Made by a program: the position numbers and the translations under genes. Below, one piece after another: positions 35,905 through 48,400 of a DNA stretch of 64,000 bases (positions are counted from its first letter, which is position 1; every line of letters begins with the position of its first letter). Below the pieces are notes generated by a model. It saw only the letters and a list, made by a program, of their open reading frames with translations, had not been told where the DNA came from and ran no database searches. The stretch is from assembly GCA_021464245.1 (NCBI GenBank), contig JADCRB010000005.1, positions 3,574,449 through 3,638,448 of the forward strand, in the 5' to 3' direction. Source of the stretch: Carallia brachiata. Its lineage: Eukaryota > Streptophyta > Magnoliopsida > Malpighiales > Rhizophoraceae.

Positions 35905-36528
35905 TGAAGTACAGATATAGATACATTGATATAGATACGGTACAACATAGATACAACGATACATTAATTTTAAAAATATTAAGGTACGGATACGGTTTGA
36001 ACACGACTATATATATAGAAAAAAATTAAATTTATAAAATTTTTGTGTATTATATATATATTTTTAAATAATTTTATAAATTTTATTCACCTAAAAATAT
36101 ATTTATATAACTATTATAAGTTTTATAAATTTTTTATTCAAATAATATACCGTAAGAGTTTTCATTCTTTATTGTGAAGTACTAAAATAGAGATATAAGA
36201 TTTTGTAATCAATTTAATTTTTCTGTTAAAATTAAAAACAAATTGAAATTTAAGCGTTTTAATAGTCATGGACAATTGATAGTATTAAATTATAATTATT
36301 AAGAATTTTTCCTTTTTTTTATTTTTTAAAAATAATTATAAAAATATTCAGGCGTGTTCCGTAGCGTATCAGACACTTGTATTTCTCGTGTCCGAATTTA
36401 AAAAAAAAAATTTTCGGCAGACATTTTTAGCCGTGTCGGACACGTGTCTGCCGTGTGTCCATCTCCTATCCGTGTATCCGGCGTGTTCGACACGCAGTAC
36501 GTTCATTTTTTAAAATGTCCGTACTTCA
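35905..36528. mobile_element. MITE-like element with TGAAGTAC termini (624 bp)
   Basis: The left end TGAAGTACAGATA and the right end in reverse complement TGAAGTACGGACA match at 11 of 13. Subterminal sequence is rich in GATACGG and GTGTCGGACACG repeats on both sides, and the interior is AT-rich. No convincing target duplication was found, so the exact ends are uncertain. Confidence 0.5.
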
Positions 36529-37809
36529 CAGGCACACAACAATATGCTGCAATTAATAGCTCATTTTCAGTCAGAAAAAACAAAAATTAATAGCTCAATT
36601 TTGCTGCCATTGCAATCATATAATACCAAACAAAATTAACAACTCCTTTTTTTAAAAAAAAAAATTATTACGTAGCTTTATCTTAAATTGTAACAAAATA
36701 GTCACATAATTAATCTAATAATATCAAAAAATTTATTTATTTTTCTTATTTTTTTAAAAAATTTAATAATTTAATAATTTATATCAATTTATTATTACGT
36801 AAATTGTATCACATAATTTTTTTTTTTTTTGGTCACAAGTATTTTCCTTTTTTTAGACATAACAACTCCTTGCATATTAATTTGTGCCAAATTAAATTGT
36901 CATGAGCTTCGGGCCGTCTATTAACTGTTGGTCTAGAGAGAGAGAAACAAAAGTGTAGTCTTGCTTCTATTTGAGGTGTAAACTTAGAGGTAAGCTGGTG
37001 CATAGCCACACATTTAGCTAGAGTTCCAATCCACATGCAATATCAACATCTTTGTTTTTGTTTTTTTTTTTCTCTTATAGAAAAAAATGGTTGAAATTGG
37101 GTCAGTGTTAGAGAATTATGTAAATTATGAAGATTTAAATGTGATCAAGTAAAGATATTAACAATCAATTAATTATAAAGATTTATATATTTAGATGTAA
37201 TTAATTTAATCAACATCAATTTAGAATCTTAATATTATTACAATATAATTATTTTATATATAAGATAGTTTCTACTATATATTAGAATTTCTACACTATA
37301 TAAAACACATCATTCAATAAAAAAGATATAATTTTTTTGAGTCCTTAGATCATAGATGTAGATTTTTACAATTAAATTACATATCTCTGTGTTTTTCCCT
37401 CTTTTTTTTTTTTTTTTTTTAACTTTCACATATAATTTTTCTTTATTTTAACAGTGAGAATCAATTAATTCATTATCGTCTGTGTCTTAGGCAAGGGGTC
37501 GACGGTAAGAGTTATTAGTATGCAAACAAGGAGTATTTCTTACAATAAAAGATTAATCAGGACGTCAGCAATCACTCACAGTTTGAGGTCACGGCATGAT
37601 GACTCATACGACCTTTATATTCATTTTTCTTCTTTTTTCCTTTAATAAAAAGTGTAAGCTTGTCCCCTGGACTCTCTTTTTGGGTTCTTGATTTATTATC
37701 CTGTATCCGACAGGTGAACTGTGGATAGGTGGCCGTGCATTGGAAATATGAAATTAGATTAAAATGAGTTGCCGTGCACTTTGGAGATGGAGTGGACTGC
37801 CGACTACAT
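36529..37809. other. Intergenic, AT-rich, no gene recognised
   Basis: Homopolymer-rich sequence between two elements. Nothing coding is supported. Confidence 0.45.
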
Positions 37810-39170
37810 CATTCGTAAATTAAATTAAAAAATTTTAATATAAAAAAATCATTAATTTTACTTTAAATAATAAATTAATATAAATTTTTAAAAATAATAA
37901 ATTTAATATAATTAAATTATTTTATAATAATTTTGATATATCGTTAATTTAATTTAATAAAATATATTAGGATATACATGTAATATATATATTTATAAAA
38001 ATTAATTATATGGCACACTACGTGCACTTTAATTTAGAATTAATAAAAAATACAATTAAACACAAGAATGCAAAAAAATAAAAAAAAATGTCTCCTCTTT
38101 TTCCCTTCTCTCTCTTCCCCCACACTTCTCTCCCCTCTGTCCTTCGCTCTTTCTCACTGATTTTCCCAACGTTATCTCTACTTTCTCGTCTGCCAAACAT
38201 ATCGGAAACCCCAAATTCTTTTTTTTTTGGTTAATGCAACCCCAAATTCTCAATATTTGAATTCTCATCCAAAAATCACCAATAGTCATATCAATAGCCC
38301 ACGATTCATATAACAAAACCAAAGCCCATTTAAAAGGAATTAAACCCAAAATCCAGAATTTCGTTTCCCAATCGAAAAAAAAAAAAAATCAGATCTTGAG
38401 TGTAGGGTCATTGCCTGTTATTAGTGTTTTTCCAAACCAAAAAAAAAAAAAAAAACAAAGTCCAGTAAATATAATGATAGGCCAATAAAAACATCAAATA
38501 AATACCCAAAGATAATTTTTTAAAAAATAACAGAGGGCTTTACGGTTGTTTTTTGAGGATCTCCTTTTCCAGGGCATTTTAACTCTTGGGTGTTGCTTGT
38601 TATTGCTTGTAATTAATCATGCCTTATCTTACTGGGAGCTAAATCATTGGGGCAATACAGAGGCGATCAACAGTTCTGGATGAATTGTGAGAGATTCTAA
38701 TCCTACGGCGCCGGATGGTGGGTTGCGTCGGTATCATTGTTCTAAACACCCCAAATTTGGGGTTCAAGATTTGTTTGGCGGGCGAGAAAGTGGAAGTAAA
38801 TGACGGGAAAATAGTACAAAAAAGAGAGAATGAGAGAGGAGAGAGAAAGAATGGTGGAAGAGGAAAGAGAAGGAAACAGGAGAGCGATGGGAGATTTTTT
38901 GCATTTTTTTTAAGATCTCAAAATTTTTCGTTAATTGTCATTTTTTTATTAATTATAAATTAAATGACACCTGTCGTGTTTTGTGATAAATTATTTACAC
39001 GTATATGTATTACGTATGTATATTAATAAATTTTATTAAATTAAATTAACTATATGTTAGATTTATTATAAAATAATTTAATTATATTAAATTTATTATT
39101 TTTTAAAATTATGTTAAGTTTTTATTTAATATAAATTAATAATCTTTTTGTTATTAATCTAATTGAAAAA
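37810..39170. mobile_element. Second foldback element with about 400-bp inverted arms
   Basis: The left arm (about 37810-38215) and right arm (about 38745-39170) are inverted copies. For example, AAACATATCGGAAACCCCAAATTC on the left mirrors CCCCAAATTTGGGGTTCAAGATTTG on the right (shown here as partial landmarks CCCAAATT and GGGTTCAAG). Both then run through a GAGAGA/TCTCTC-rich block and long AT-rich tails. Read outward, both arms can encode a similar short peptide (ICLADEKVE and ICLAGEKVE). About 500 bp of unrelated sequence separates the arms. The outermost ends diverge and no target duplication was found. Confidence 0.7.
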
Positions 39171-39199
39171 CATGACATAGGCATTAGATAATGATGGAA

Positions 39200-39356
39200 C
39201 CGGAAATGAGAAACATCATTTATGCCATGCGTTACGTACTATTATGAAAGTCTTTTGAGAGACATCATGCTCGTTACTTGTGTACATTGACCGGAAACGA
39301 GAAACATCATTTATGCCCGCGTTACGGAACATTACGAAAGTCACCTGAGAGACGAT
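39200..39356 (+). repeat. 91-bp direct repeat, two copies, with a third partial copy
   Basis: CCGGAAATGAGAAACATCAT at 39200 recurs as CCGGAAACGAGAAACATCAT at 39291. Both continue TTATGCC...GCGTTACG...ATTA-GAAAGTC. Related pieces reappear at 39521-39592 beyond an AT-rich insert. Confidence 0.7.
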
Positions 39357-39801
39357 AATTTTTATTTTAATTTTTTTAAAATAAGTATAACTAATTTATA
39401 ATTATATATTATATAATAAGTAAAATTTATTTGAATAAAAAAATTAAAATTGATATTTAAATAGTATTAAATTATGAATTAATTTTATTTATTAAAAATA
39501 AGAATAAAATTAACAAATATATTAAGAGATATCATGCTAGTTACTTATGTACATTGCATACTAACATAATGGAATCGGAAATGAGAAACAGAAAAACTAG
39601 ATTTGTTGTAGTTAAACTTTTAATTTAGAGCATGTGGCAACAAAATCGTTAAATATAATATTTCTGAAAGTCTTATTATTATTTTTTTTTGGGTGCAACA
39701 GATGCAGGAAAAAGTACAAAAAAAGAAGGAAGAAAGAAAATACAAAAGCTCAACTATAATCTTGGATGCATAACACCAGAGTTATCTGCATCAAGTAACG
39801 T

Positions 39802-40471
39802 TTACATCCCAATTGGTGGTGTTTGTAAGAAGAATTCACCACTTGCACTTGACGCTCCCATTTTAGCAAGATAGTCTGCACAGGCATTTTTCTCTCTCAA
39901 AACGGGTTGGAGCTTAACTTCCCATTGTCGTTGCCTCAAGGCTTGGATATCTCTTACAAGTACTTGAGATGGATGGGCCGACCCCAGTTTCTTGTCGATC
40001 AATCAGAGGGCTTTTAATGAATCAGATTCGACAATTATAACTCGAAAGCCTTTATCCCATGTCTCTTCTTATCGCCAGTAATTCGGCCACCATGTTAGTT
40101 GTCATGCTTACTGACATGGACAAGCTACCCTGCCACCTTCCTATAAAGTCTCTGAAAATCCCCCCACATCTAGCACGGCCTGGGTTTCCCATTGAGCTGC
40201 CATCCAAGTTCAGCTTGATCCATCCATGTTGAGGTGACATCCAGGACACAAGCTTAACAAGAGACCTGAAACCCACCTCTTTTATCAGGAAGCTCATATT
40301 GCAGTCCATGGCTAGTTCACAAATCTTACGTATTTGAAAAAACTTGTTAGGAATATTTCCAGTGATAACTTCATCATTTCGAGCCCGCCACATGGTCCAA
40401 CAAGCACATAGGAAGAGCAAGCCTAGGGCACGCAACCTTGCAGGGGTGTCGAAACTTTTTAGAAACATCAT
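39802..40471 (-). pseudogene. LINE C-terminal RNase H domain
   Basis: WIKLNLDGSSMGNPGRA carries the first Asp of an RNase H fold. VAELLAIRRDMG supplies the Glu, and REKNACADYLAKMGA the terminal Asp region. A frameshift near 40040 splits the domain. An RNase H at the C-terminus is typical of many plant L1-type LINEs. Confidence 0.8.
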
Positions 40472-40474
40472 AAT

Positions 40475-41317
40475 CTAGCCATGTATATCCTCCCTATAGA
40501 ATGAATGTGGAGCTCCTGTAAGGAATAACAGCTCCCACACACTTCGGGCATGAGCACAGTCTCTCAAAACATGGATAATTGACTTTTCCTCTATAAGATG
40601 GTGGCCACACAAAGGGGAGGTATAGAACCCACGACGAAATCTTTCCAAATTGGTCAGCATGTGACCTCTCAAAATTTGCCACAAGAACATTTTCAGTTTT
40701 TGAGGAACTTTCAATTTCCATAACCACCTCTATATGGGGTCAAGTGATCTAGTCGAAGATCCATTAACTAACCAAACATATTCGGTTCTAGCTGAATAGG
40801 TACCATCCTAGTTGCCTAACCAAGCTACCGAATCTTCACAAACTACATATTTGGGCAATGGAACAGATTCGATCATTCGCTTAACAGCTAATGAGATTAT
40901 TGTGGAAAGGAATTCAAAGTCCCATCTCCCATTGCAGATAATATAATTGACCTTAGCATATAGCTATACTAGTTCAATCATTGGCACCATCTCGGCAAGA
41001 CACTTTCCCAACAGCCACCTGTCATGCCACAAAGAAATGCTATTACCTTTGCTCACTCGGAATCCAAACCCAGCTTCCAGATTATCAAAACAATGAGTAA
41101 TTGATTTCCAGGTTGTTGACGCATAAGAATTACACGGGGCCGTAGCTCGGGAGGAATCATAGTATTTATCGCGAAGCATTGAAACCCAGATTTTGTTTTT
41201 ATTGCACAGTATATCCCAACATAATTTGCCCAACATAATAATATTATTCCAACGTGCTTGTCTCAGTCCATGACCACCTTCGGATTTCGGGCGAGTTATC
41301 ACTTCCCAACTAACCAA
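40475..41317 (-). pseudogene. LINE connection and zf-RVT region
   Basis: GGHGLRQARWNNIIMLGKLCW followed by ISLWHDRWLLGKCL is the region between RT and RNase H. A frame-broken zf-RVT-like part follows, with CGHHLIEEKSIIHVLRDCAHARSVW. There are multiple stops between 40720 and 40960. Confidence 0.75.
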
Positions 41318-41830
41318 GTGAACTCATTTTTTTTCCTGATCTGATGACCAAATAAATCTGCTCGTTATCCGATCCAGCTCATCACAAATAAAAGTTGGCA
41401 GCCAGACTGTTTGCATTGTATATATGGGAATTGATGCAAGACAATTTTGAGTTAGAGTTACTTTCCTTGCTAAATTCAAAAGCTTAGATTTCCACTTACT
41501 GAGCTTCTGACGCACCTTATCCAATATGTAGGCATAAGTGGCTCTACCTCTTTGGTTCTGAGACAACAAAATTCCCAGATATGATCCCATGTTAGTAGTA
41601 AAGGAAAACTTGCTTATACGCTTGATGCCTCTAATGACCTCCCTGGGTACAAAATTATAAATTATGGCCCTGGACTTTGCATCATTAACTTTGAACCCTG
41701 AAGCCTGACAAAAATTATTTAGAGTAGATCTGATGGCTCCTGCTTGTTCCATCATTGCTTGAGCAAAAATCATTAAGTCATTAACAAATAGTAGGTGGGA
41801 GATGTGAGGACCCCCCTACTACATCTGATT
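41318..41830 (-). pseudogene. LINE reverse transcriptase C-terminus
   Basis: Starting from the truncated end, GGPHISHLLFVNDLMIFAQA is visible. The usual FADD catalytic box reads FVND, so the first catalytic Asp is lost. The thumb and downstream L1 sequence follow (ASGFKVNDAKS, YLGILLSQNQRGRATY, KVRQKLSKWKSKLLNLARK). A break near 41320 separates it from the next piece. Confidence 0.85.
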
Positions 41831-42056
41831 GGCTTCTATACCCCTGAAAGTCTTAATTTAGGTACAGCTAATTATAAAGTAACCTAATTAAAAAAAAAAA
41901 AAAAGGAATTGATTCATTCATGCTCACTGGTTGAAATTGAAGAATTTTTTAGGATTTCTTATACAGTAGAATTAGAGTTCGTATTTTGTAAAAATTTGAG
42001 AGATTGATATTCAAACTCTCAAACTTACCTGCAGAGTTTTGTTTTTGTGATTTACC

Positions 42057-42286
42057 CAATTAACTCTATTTCAAGCCTCAAATTTGCTGTTGGCTTTCTA
42101 CTCGTCGTCCACCCATGTGCCATAACAAATTACACAGTTTAGGTAGTTCTTTTCTTCTTAATTCTAAGTTTCAATTAACTCTATTTCAAGCCTCAAATTT
42201 GCTGTTGGCTTTCTCGTCGTCCACCCATGTGCCCTAAAAAATTACACAATTTAGGCAATTCTTTTCCTCTTAATTCTAAGTTTCCA
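42057..42286 (+). repeat. 115-bp tandem duplication
   Basis: CAATTAACTCTATTTCAAGC occurs at 42057 and again at 42172. The copies run through GTCGTCCACCCATGTGCC to CTTAATTCTAAGTTTC. Small differences include loss of three bases (CTACTCGTCG to CTCGTCG). Confidence 0.85.
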
Positions 42287-43773
42287 TTTAGTGAAAAAAA
42301 GTATACATAAATAAGACCAATGAAGCTTACAAAGAAGTCTTTGGAATGTCCATCTCCTCCGCCCTCCACCCATCTGACGTCGCTTTCCTTCCGTCCAGTG
42401 TCGCCCTCTGGCAATCCACTGCCATTGCCACTACCACTGCCACCCTGCTCCGGCGACCCGGTGCTGCTCCGATGGTTTATGCTGCATGACCTGGTGCTAC
42501 TGCTGTCCAACAGCCTTTTTGTTTGTTTTGGAACTAATTGAGAAGAAGATTATCATATGGTTATGTGTTTGGTGATCTGTGATGCTGGTGTATGTGTTAC
42601 TGTTTGTAGTTTAGCCGTCTTAGATTTCGTTGTTTGGAATCCCGAGTTGAATTTAGTCATTAGTCTGCCATTGTTCGGTAAGTGTTGCAGTATGCAGCTT
42701 GATCCGGCTGAATTATGTCTAGTTAACTTTTCAGGGTTAGTTAAGTCTAATTACAGTTTGGTTTGTTTCTTCGGGTTACGTACCCGATTTGTTAATGATC
42801 AGTGAGACCATTTGATTTGTAGGCCGTTAGTACCAATGTATTCTCTTGCTTCATGTAGATATTCTCGACGCTTTAGCATCCATCTCGTGTACGAATTCAA
42901 CGGATTTTAATGCAACGATTTCGATTTCGGTCAAAGAAAAAAAAAAAAAGTCATTGGAACGGACTACTGTATTGTGCGAGCATGTATGCGCCAACGGCTT
43001 TCCAACCGATTCCAATTTGACATCCCGTTTTTACGTCTCTGGCGAAATTTTTGGTATTTGACAACAAAATTATTAACTAATTAAGCCCTGCAATATCCAA
43101 AAGCCAAAAAATCGAAATCCGTTCCCTGCATTTGAATATTAAGAAATGATAGTTTTGTTTCAGCCACGATACAATTTATATGTGTTAGAGTTTAATTATA
43201 TCCTCAAAATTGAGATATATTGAAACTGTAACAAACACAACTCAACCATTTAAATTATATTTAAACACTGACTTTTAGTCTATAATGAATTTGGATTAAT
43301 TTCAACAACCTGCAGGGTGTGAAAATTATTCTTACTTCCAAACGAGATATTTTATCTTAGTCACAGAGAAATAAATACGTATCAACAAGAAACCACCTCA
43401 ATTGATACTCCGTCTGCCTATTATTAGATGCTCTTTTGATCAAAACTTTGCTAAAAGCTAATCAACTTAGAATCCAAATTTCACTTACATATCCGTTCAT
43501 TTTTTCTTCCAAAAATTGGATGTACTTGATAATAGAGCAAAGACACACAAGAGCAAAAATCGGAAATTAAAATATTCTCTCTTTATCTATAGGCTTTAAG
43601 CCTTCCTATATAACCCAAAAAAAAAATAAAAAATATTCTCCCTTCAAAAAACCTACCTGGTAAAGTAATTAAAAAAAAAACTAAATTACAAATAATTCAA
43701 TTGAGGTGCCGAGAAACTTTCGACAAGGAAAAATAAAAAACCCAGATAAGGGAGACTTCCTGAAGTTGGATAT
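42287..43773. other. Intergenic; GC-richer block at 42340-42520
   Basis: 42340-42520 is locally GC-rich and open in two opposite frames (Pro/Leu-rich on plus, Gly/Ser-rich on minus). I see no known domain and cannot choose a strand. The remainder is AT-rich without a gene. Confidence 0.35.
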
Positions 43774-44013
43774 TCAAGGTAATTTGCGTTCTACCGGCGA
43801 AGAATTTCCGGAAGAAGTGGCCGCTAACAAAGTTCTAAGTAGGGCAATAAAATCATACTTGTCGGGGAAAATAAGAGCCATCTCACAGAAGAGGTCGTGC
43901 CTGCTGATGTGCCCTTCCTTGTACTGTTGCAAGAAACTTTCATCCATATTGAGATCTCGAAGCAGTTCGCTAACCTTGTTCTGAAAACTTGTACTGGTCG
44001 ATTGTTGTTTCAT
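43774..44013 (-). CDS. Small unrecognised protein (79 aa) with its own TATA box
   Basis: A compact ORF with an in-frame upstream stop (TGA six codons before), so the ATG at 44013 is the only start. The sequence is mixed and helix-prone: SFQNKVSELLRDLNMDESFL, then QQYKEGHISRHDLFCEMALI, then FPDKYDFIALLRTLL. The spacing of hydrophobics is loosely like a single paired amphipathic helix (Sin3-type) module, but this is only a guess. TATAAAATAA on the minus strand (44141-44150) stands about 130 bp upstream, a sensible distance. It could be a short gene, a surviving first exon, or a fragment of a larger gene. Confidence 0.4.
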   Translation of the reverse strand: MKQQSTSTSFQNKVSELLRDLNMDESFLQQYKEGHISRHDLFCEMALIFPDKYDFIALLRTLLAATSSGNSSPVERKLP

Positions 44014-45480
44014 TCTTGCGGCTGGAAATCAATCAAGCGGGTCGAACCCTCCGATCTCGTGTCCTGCAAAACTAGATTTGTTAGAGTGGAGCGGAAGTTG
44101 TCTTCTGTGTTTCTTGGGCATTACGTAGGGGGTTCCTTGGTTATTTTATAGCGTGTCCTACTAAAACAAGTCATTCTTAATCAGAATCGGAATCGGAATT
44201 GGAGTCCTTGCCTACCACGGATACAAAACAAAAATTGGGCGGTGTTTCAAAATCTTTTAGGTTTATTATTTCAAAATCACAAGAGGAATCCGTGCCTATT
44301 ATGGAGACAAACACTGGTCATAAATAAAGTAATAATGTTTGATTCAGAGGTACCAAAGTGAAGTAAGTCTATTTGGGCCTAGTAAACCTTATTGTCTCAA
44401 ATCAGATCCATTTAATGGGCTTGATACATAACAATAGTCATGGGCCCTCAAAAGTCTGTGGATATGAGGAATCAGCGCCCACAGCTTTCGGCATGGCAGC
44501 ACTGGCCTGCAAGCCTTGTCCCCATTGACAAATTTGTTTGCCAAATTATTAGTTTGGGAGGGGACCATACACGACCCGGATGGATTGTAGACATTTGATG
44601 ATCTACAGTGCAGATACTTGCCTTCAACGACTAAAATACACTAAATCCTGTTGGTTTAAGTAGTAAGAAGTTTGATTTTTCTTAAATAAGGTTTCGAATT
44701 TTGGATTCAAATATTATTTGTTTTGGATTCGAATTTTGTGTGTGGAGAAAATGAGCGTTGAGAGAACTTTGCCCCTACTAATGGTCCACTTGGCTCAAAT
44801 TGAATTAGTTAGGATCCAATGAATTTCTGGATACTGGGATTTCAGACAAAAAAAAAAAAAAAAACTAAAATACTTACCAACAAACTTGAATGCAGATTCC
44901 TGATGATAAAACCTTTATAGACTCTTCTACGACTCAGTTTGCATCAAGGATCGCAACGCACAGATACAAAGACGGCTCCAACTGAGTGCTGTCCCTGTTA
45001 AAATTCATTGCCGCGGGAAAGATGGTTGGCCTCCTAGGCATTTGGTTCAATTAATTGTGCAAATTGTGACTAAATTTGTACTCACTTCGTGTAAGGTTAA
45101 TCTTTACATTCGAGATATAATCTAACAACCGCCAAACATAAAGTTTGAAGTGAGATTAAGAGTTCCAACCATAAAACTGCAACAAACAAACTGCTTTCGT
45201 TCAATCATGAAACCTTATCCCTTGCAAAGAGAACAAAAATCTCTGGCAAATAAAGCAGCTCAATGCAATGCCCCAATGAAGGCTCTGTAACAAAGAAATG
45301 CTGCAAGAAGATACGTACAGGATAATATACAGAGATGACACAACATATGTGCCTTTACAGGTTGACAAAGAAAGATGTATGGTTGCTTCTTCATAAATAC
45401 ATTGTCTTGTTATTTCTGTGCAACCATTTTCATTCCTGCTTCTCTGCCTTACTTCTTCGTTGTTTGCTCGATGACAAGCT
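44014..45480. other. Intergenic, includes a SINE-like head near 44640
   Basis: No further gene. On the plus strand, GTTGGTTTAAGTAGTAAGAAG (44650-44670 region) and GGTTTCGAATT (44690-44700) resemble A- and B-boxes of a tRNA-derived SINE. The end nearest 45480 should contain the GT47 gene's 3' UTR. Confidence 0.35.
44141..44150 (-). promoter_or_regulatory. TATA box upstream of the small ORF
   Basis: TATAAAATAA in minus orientation, 128 bp before the ATG at 44013. Confidence 0.45.
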
Positions 45481-48400
45481 TCATCGGGGTTTTATCTGAT
45501 AAACCCTATTGTGCCAAATAGAATGAAGTATCATGTTAAAAAGATCGTACTTTACTGGTTTGGCATGCCAAAGAAAATGCCGTTGAACCTTTTTGACGCC
45601 AAGTTGCAACTCAAGATACTTCTCTTTTGGTATTGATAGCAATATCTCTCTCAGTTTGGGAATGTCTCTCTCTGGAAGAATCACTGAAAATGCCTGCCAG
45701 TCCAAGATCTCGAAAAAGGGTGGGACAAAATTATCAGATATTATCACGGTACACACTCATAGAAGATGGATTCAACAACCCTTGGACTGTTGACCTCGTA
45801 ACCCCTGGGGCAGATACAGTACTTGCTGCTCTTCATGTGCTGGATGTAATTCATTTTGCTTGCAACACCTGGAGGCATTGGACCAAATATCTTCATATCG
45901 GGGTCTTTGTCTTTCCAGTGCTGCAACAAGATTGGACGCAGATAGCCATGCATACCTCCAGCATAGAATGCAAGAATATGCCTCTGAGAAGCTGGTTTTC
46001 CTCCAAGATCTCTAAGAGGATTCCTGGCCGACCGAACATATGTTTCGGGAAGAGAAACATCCCTGCCTATTTTGAAGCCTACAGTGACGTCAGCATTGCA
46101 GAGGGCCTTGATGCAGTGTTCCATATGGTGTCTGGTTTCATATGGAGCCTGTTAAGAGCTCAACCATCACATGACACATGACAGTTAGAAGAGAACAAAG
46201 CAAAGAAAGATGCAAAACACATGCACATGTATATGGATATGCAACTGACCACTGTTTTTTCAGTTTACACAGAAAATAAAAGCATGAGTGCAGGAATCAG
46301 CTACAAGGAACATTCCAAAGCATATTGCTGCTTTGGTTTCCTAAATAGACAAGGTGTGAGGGATTCATTTAAATGAAAATATCAATGTAAGTTAAAAATC
46401 ACGACATCTCATTCCCATGACATATTATGGTTGTCTTATTGCACTTGCGAAGGTGGAGGTTGCTGAAACTGGCAACTTGCTAAATTCCATCATAGTAGGT
46501 CTCTTAGTTGCAAATGGTCCTCGCTAACTACACCCAGCCACCTCATACATTTTTGTTAATCTCTCAGCAAAGCAACATGTTTCACAAAAACTACAGCACA
46601 AAATGGAATATGCAGGAATATCATACCCAGTCATGGCAGGCTACAAGAAAATGATCTGCTCCGCCAGTCCTGTTCCAGTAACGATATTTAGCAGCAATTT
46701 TTTCTGCATAATCCTTCAAATATAGCCGCAGGTTAGTCCTATTATGAGAATTGCGCACATAAACAGTGTACTCTAGCATTCGCGAACTGAATGGCATATA
46801 AAAGAGGTGAGCCCTTCGTGGGTCCTTTACGACAAAGTGTTTGTTTCCCTGCATCAGCTTCATAAACCATCCCTCTGAAGCATATAGTCCCTTCATTATT
46901 GGTACATGAAAAACTGGTCTTTTCCCTTCTTTATATACATAGATTTTGAGAACACGTTCCATGAGTTCATAGCTCCTGAAAATGTAACAAAACACAAGTT
47001 TGAGGTTACTCCTCGTTAGAAAGGTATATCGGGAGTTATTAAATTTCATTCCCAGGTTGCTCAGAAAAATATTAAAGCATTTGGATGAAAGATAAATCAC
47101 ACTGGTCAACAGGGAGTCTAATGTCAGAGCTGCACTAGAAACAGGTTCTAGACCACACCAAACACATATAAGGTTATTGGCATAGAAAAGAGTAGAACCT
47201 GCACTTGTCGAACTCCAATTGTCAACTACCATGACCTAATGTTTAGAATCATTAGCACAAATTTTGCATCCAGGGTTAACTCAACTAACCTAACTAACAG
47301 CCACGTTGTACTCTGTGAACTTCTACAGTCATTTTATACCAACATATGAATAATACCCATGAAATATTTGATTCAAAGCAAAAGCAAGCACTGACTTTGC
47401 ATTATTCTGAGACCCATAAGTTTGTTGTCAAAGTTTGACAGAACTTAGATGCGAATGCAATCTGTGCATTGGAAAGGACTCAACTAATGTTATCTGTGGC
47501 AAACGTGGCATTGGAGTGGGCATTAACTTTGAGGGCAGGCTATTCTAGTAAAAGGCCTTCAAACATTCAGTTATACATTCATTAGATTATTTATACCTCT
47601 TAAACTTGGAAACATTTCGAAAGAGAGGAGCATAAAGATCTCGATCATTCACCAGAATAGGGGCATTTTCAATCTCTGACCTTGCAGTCAAAATCTCCTG
47701 GTCACGTGGAGAGGACCATCTTGGTCTCTACAAGCAAAATAACAGAAGTTAAAATTCCCTGTATGATATGAAGTACTAAATGAAAGATGTTTGTTATATT
47801 AACGAAAGAACACACCATTGATCTCGAAGACCGACGGTGTCGCAAAAGTATTCGGTCCATCTCCTCAATAGATGTTATCGAGTTTGGTGGCATCTCGCAT
47901 CTCATCTTTTTTCTTCCAGGATTGGTCTCCATTGAGGATTTATTTTTCAAATCTGCTACATGACGCTCTTGAACAGTATCAGCAACCGTAGAATTTCCAT
48001 TTTGATTCAGATACGTGATGTTACTAACTGAATTGATGGCTTCAGATCCCACCCGAAGGGATTTAAATGTGGTATTTGCACGCTGTAATGCTTGATGTGC
48101 TATGGTCAAATTTTCTATGTTTGTTCCCACATTCTGCTCAAAGGGCAGATCATGCTGTGCTTCACTCACCAGCGCCAGGCCAACATCACTTCCTTGAGTT
48201 TCGATACTTTCCAATACCACTCTCTCTTCTTCGTCTATTGCCAGAGTGTCATCTTCATCTATTACATCATTATCTAGATTTCTATCCAATACAAGCTCAG
48301 CAGACTCGTCCAGGTCCCTTCCGTCCAATACAATACCATTCTCTGTGGCTTCAATTTTTTCCTTTTGTCCTCTATCTTTGCCAATATCCCATTGCCACTT

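Larger units (their letters stand above)
39676..41843 (-). mobile_element. 5'-truncated L1-type LINE with target-site duplication
   Basis: The 12-bp CTGAAAGTCTTA flanks both sides (39664-39675 and 41844-41855). The 3' end, on the left in minus orientation, is marked by a T-run at about 39681-39690, the complement of a poly(A) tail. The right end breaks inside the reverse transcriptase domain. Target-primed reverse transcription gives exactly this: a 3' poly(A), 5' truncation and variable-length duplication. The decayed frames cover the RT end, zf-RVT and RNase H. Confidence 0.85.

Noticed and set aside
45627..46181. Plus-strand 184-codon ORF
   Set aside because: Antisense shadow of the GT47 last exon.
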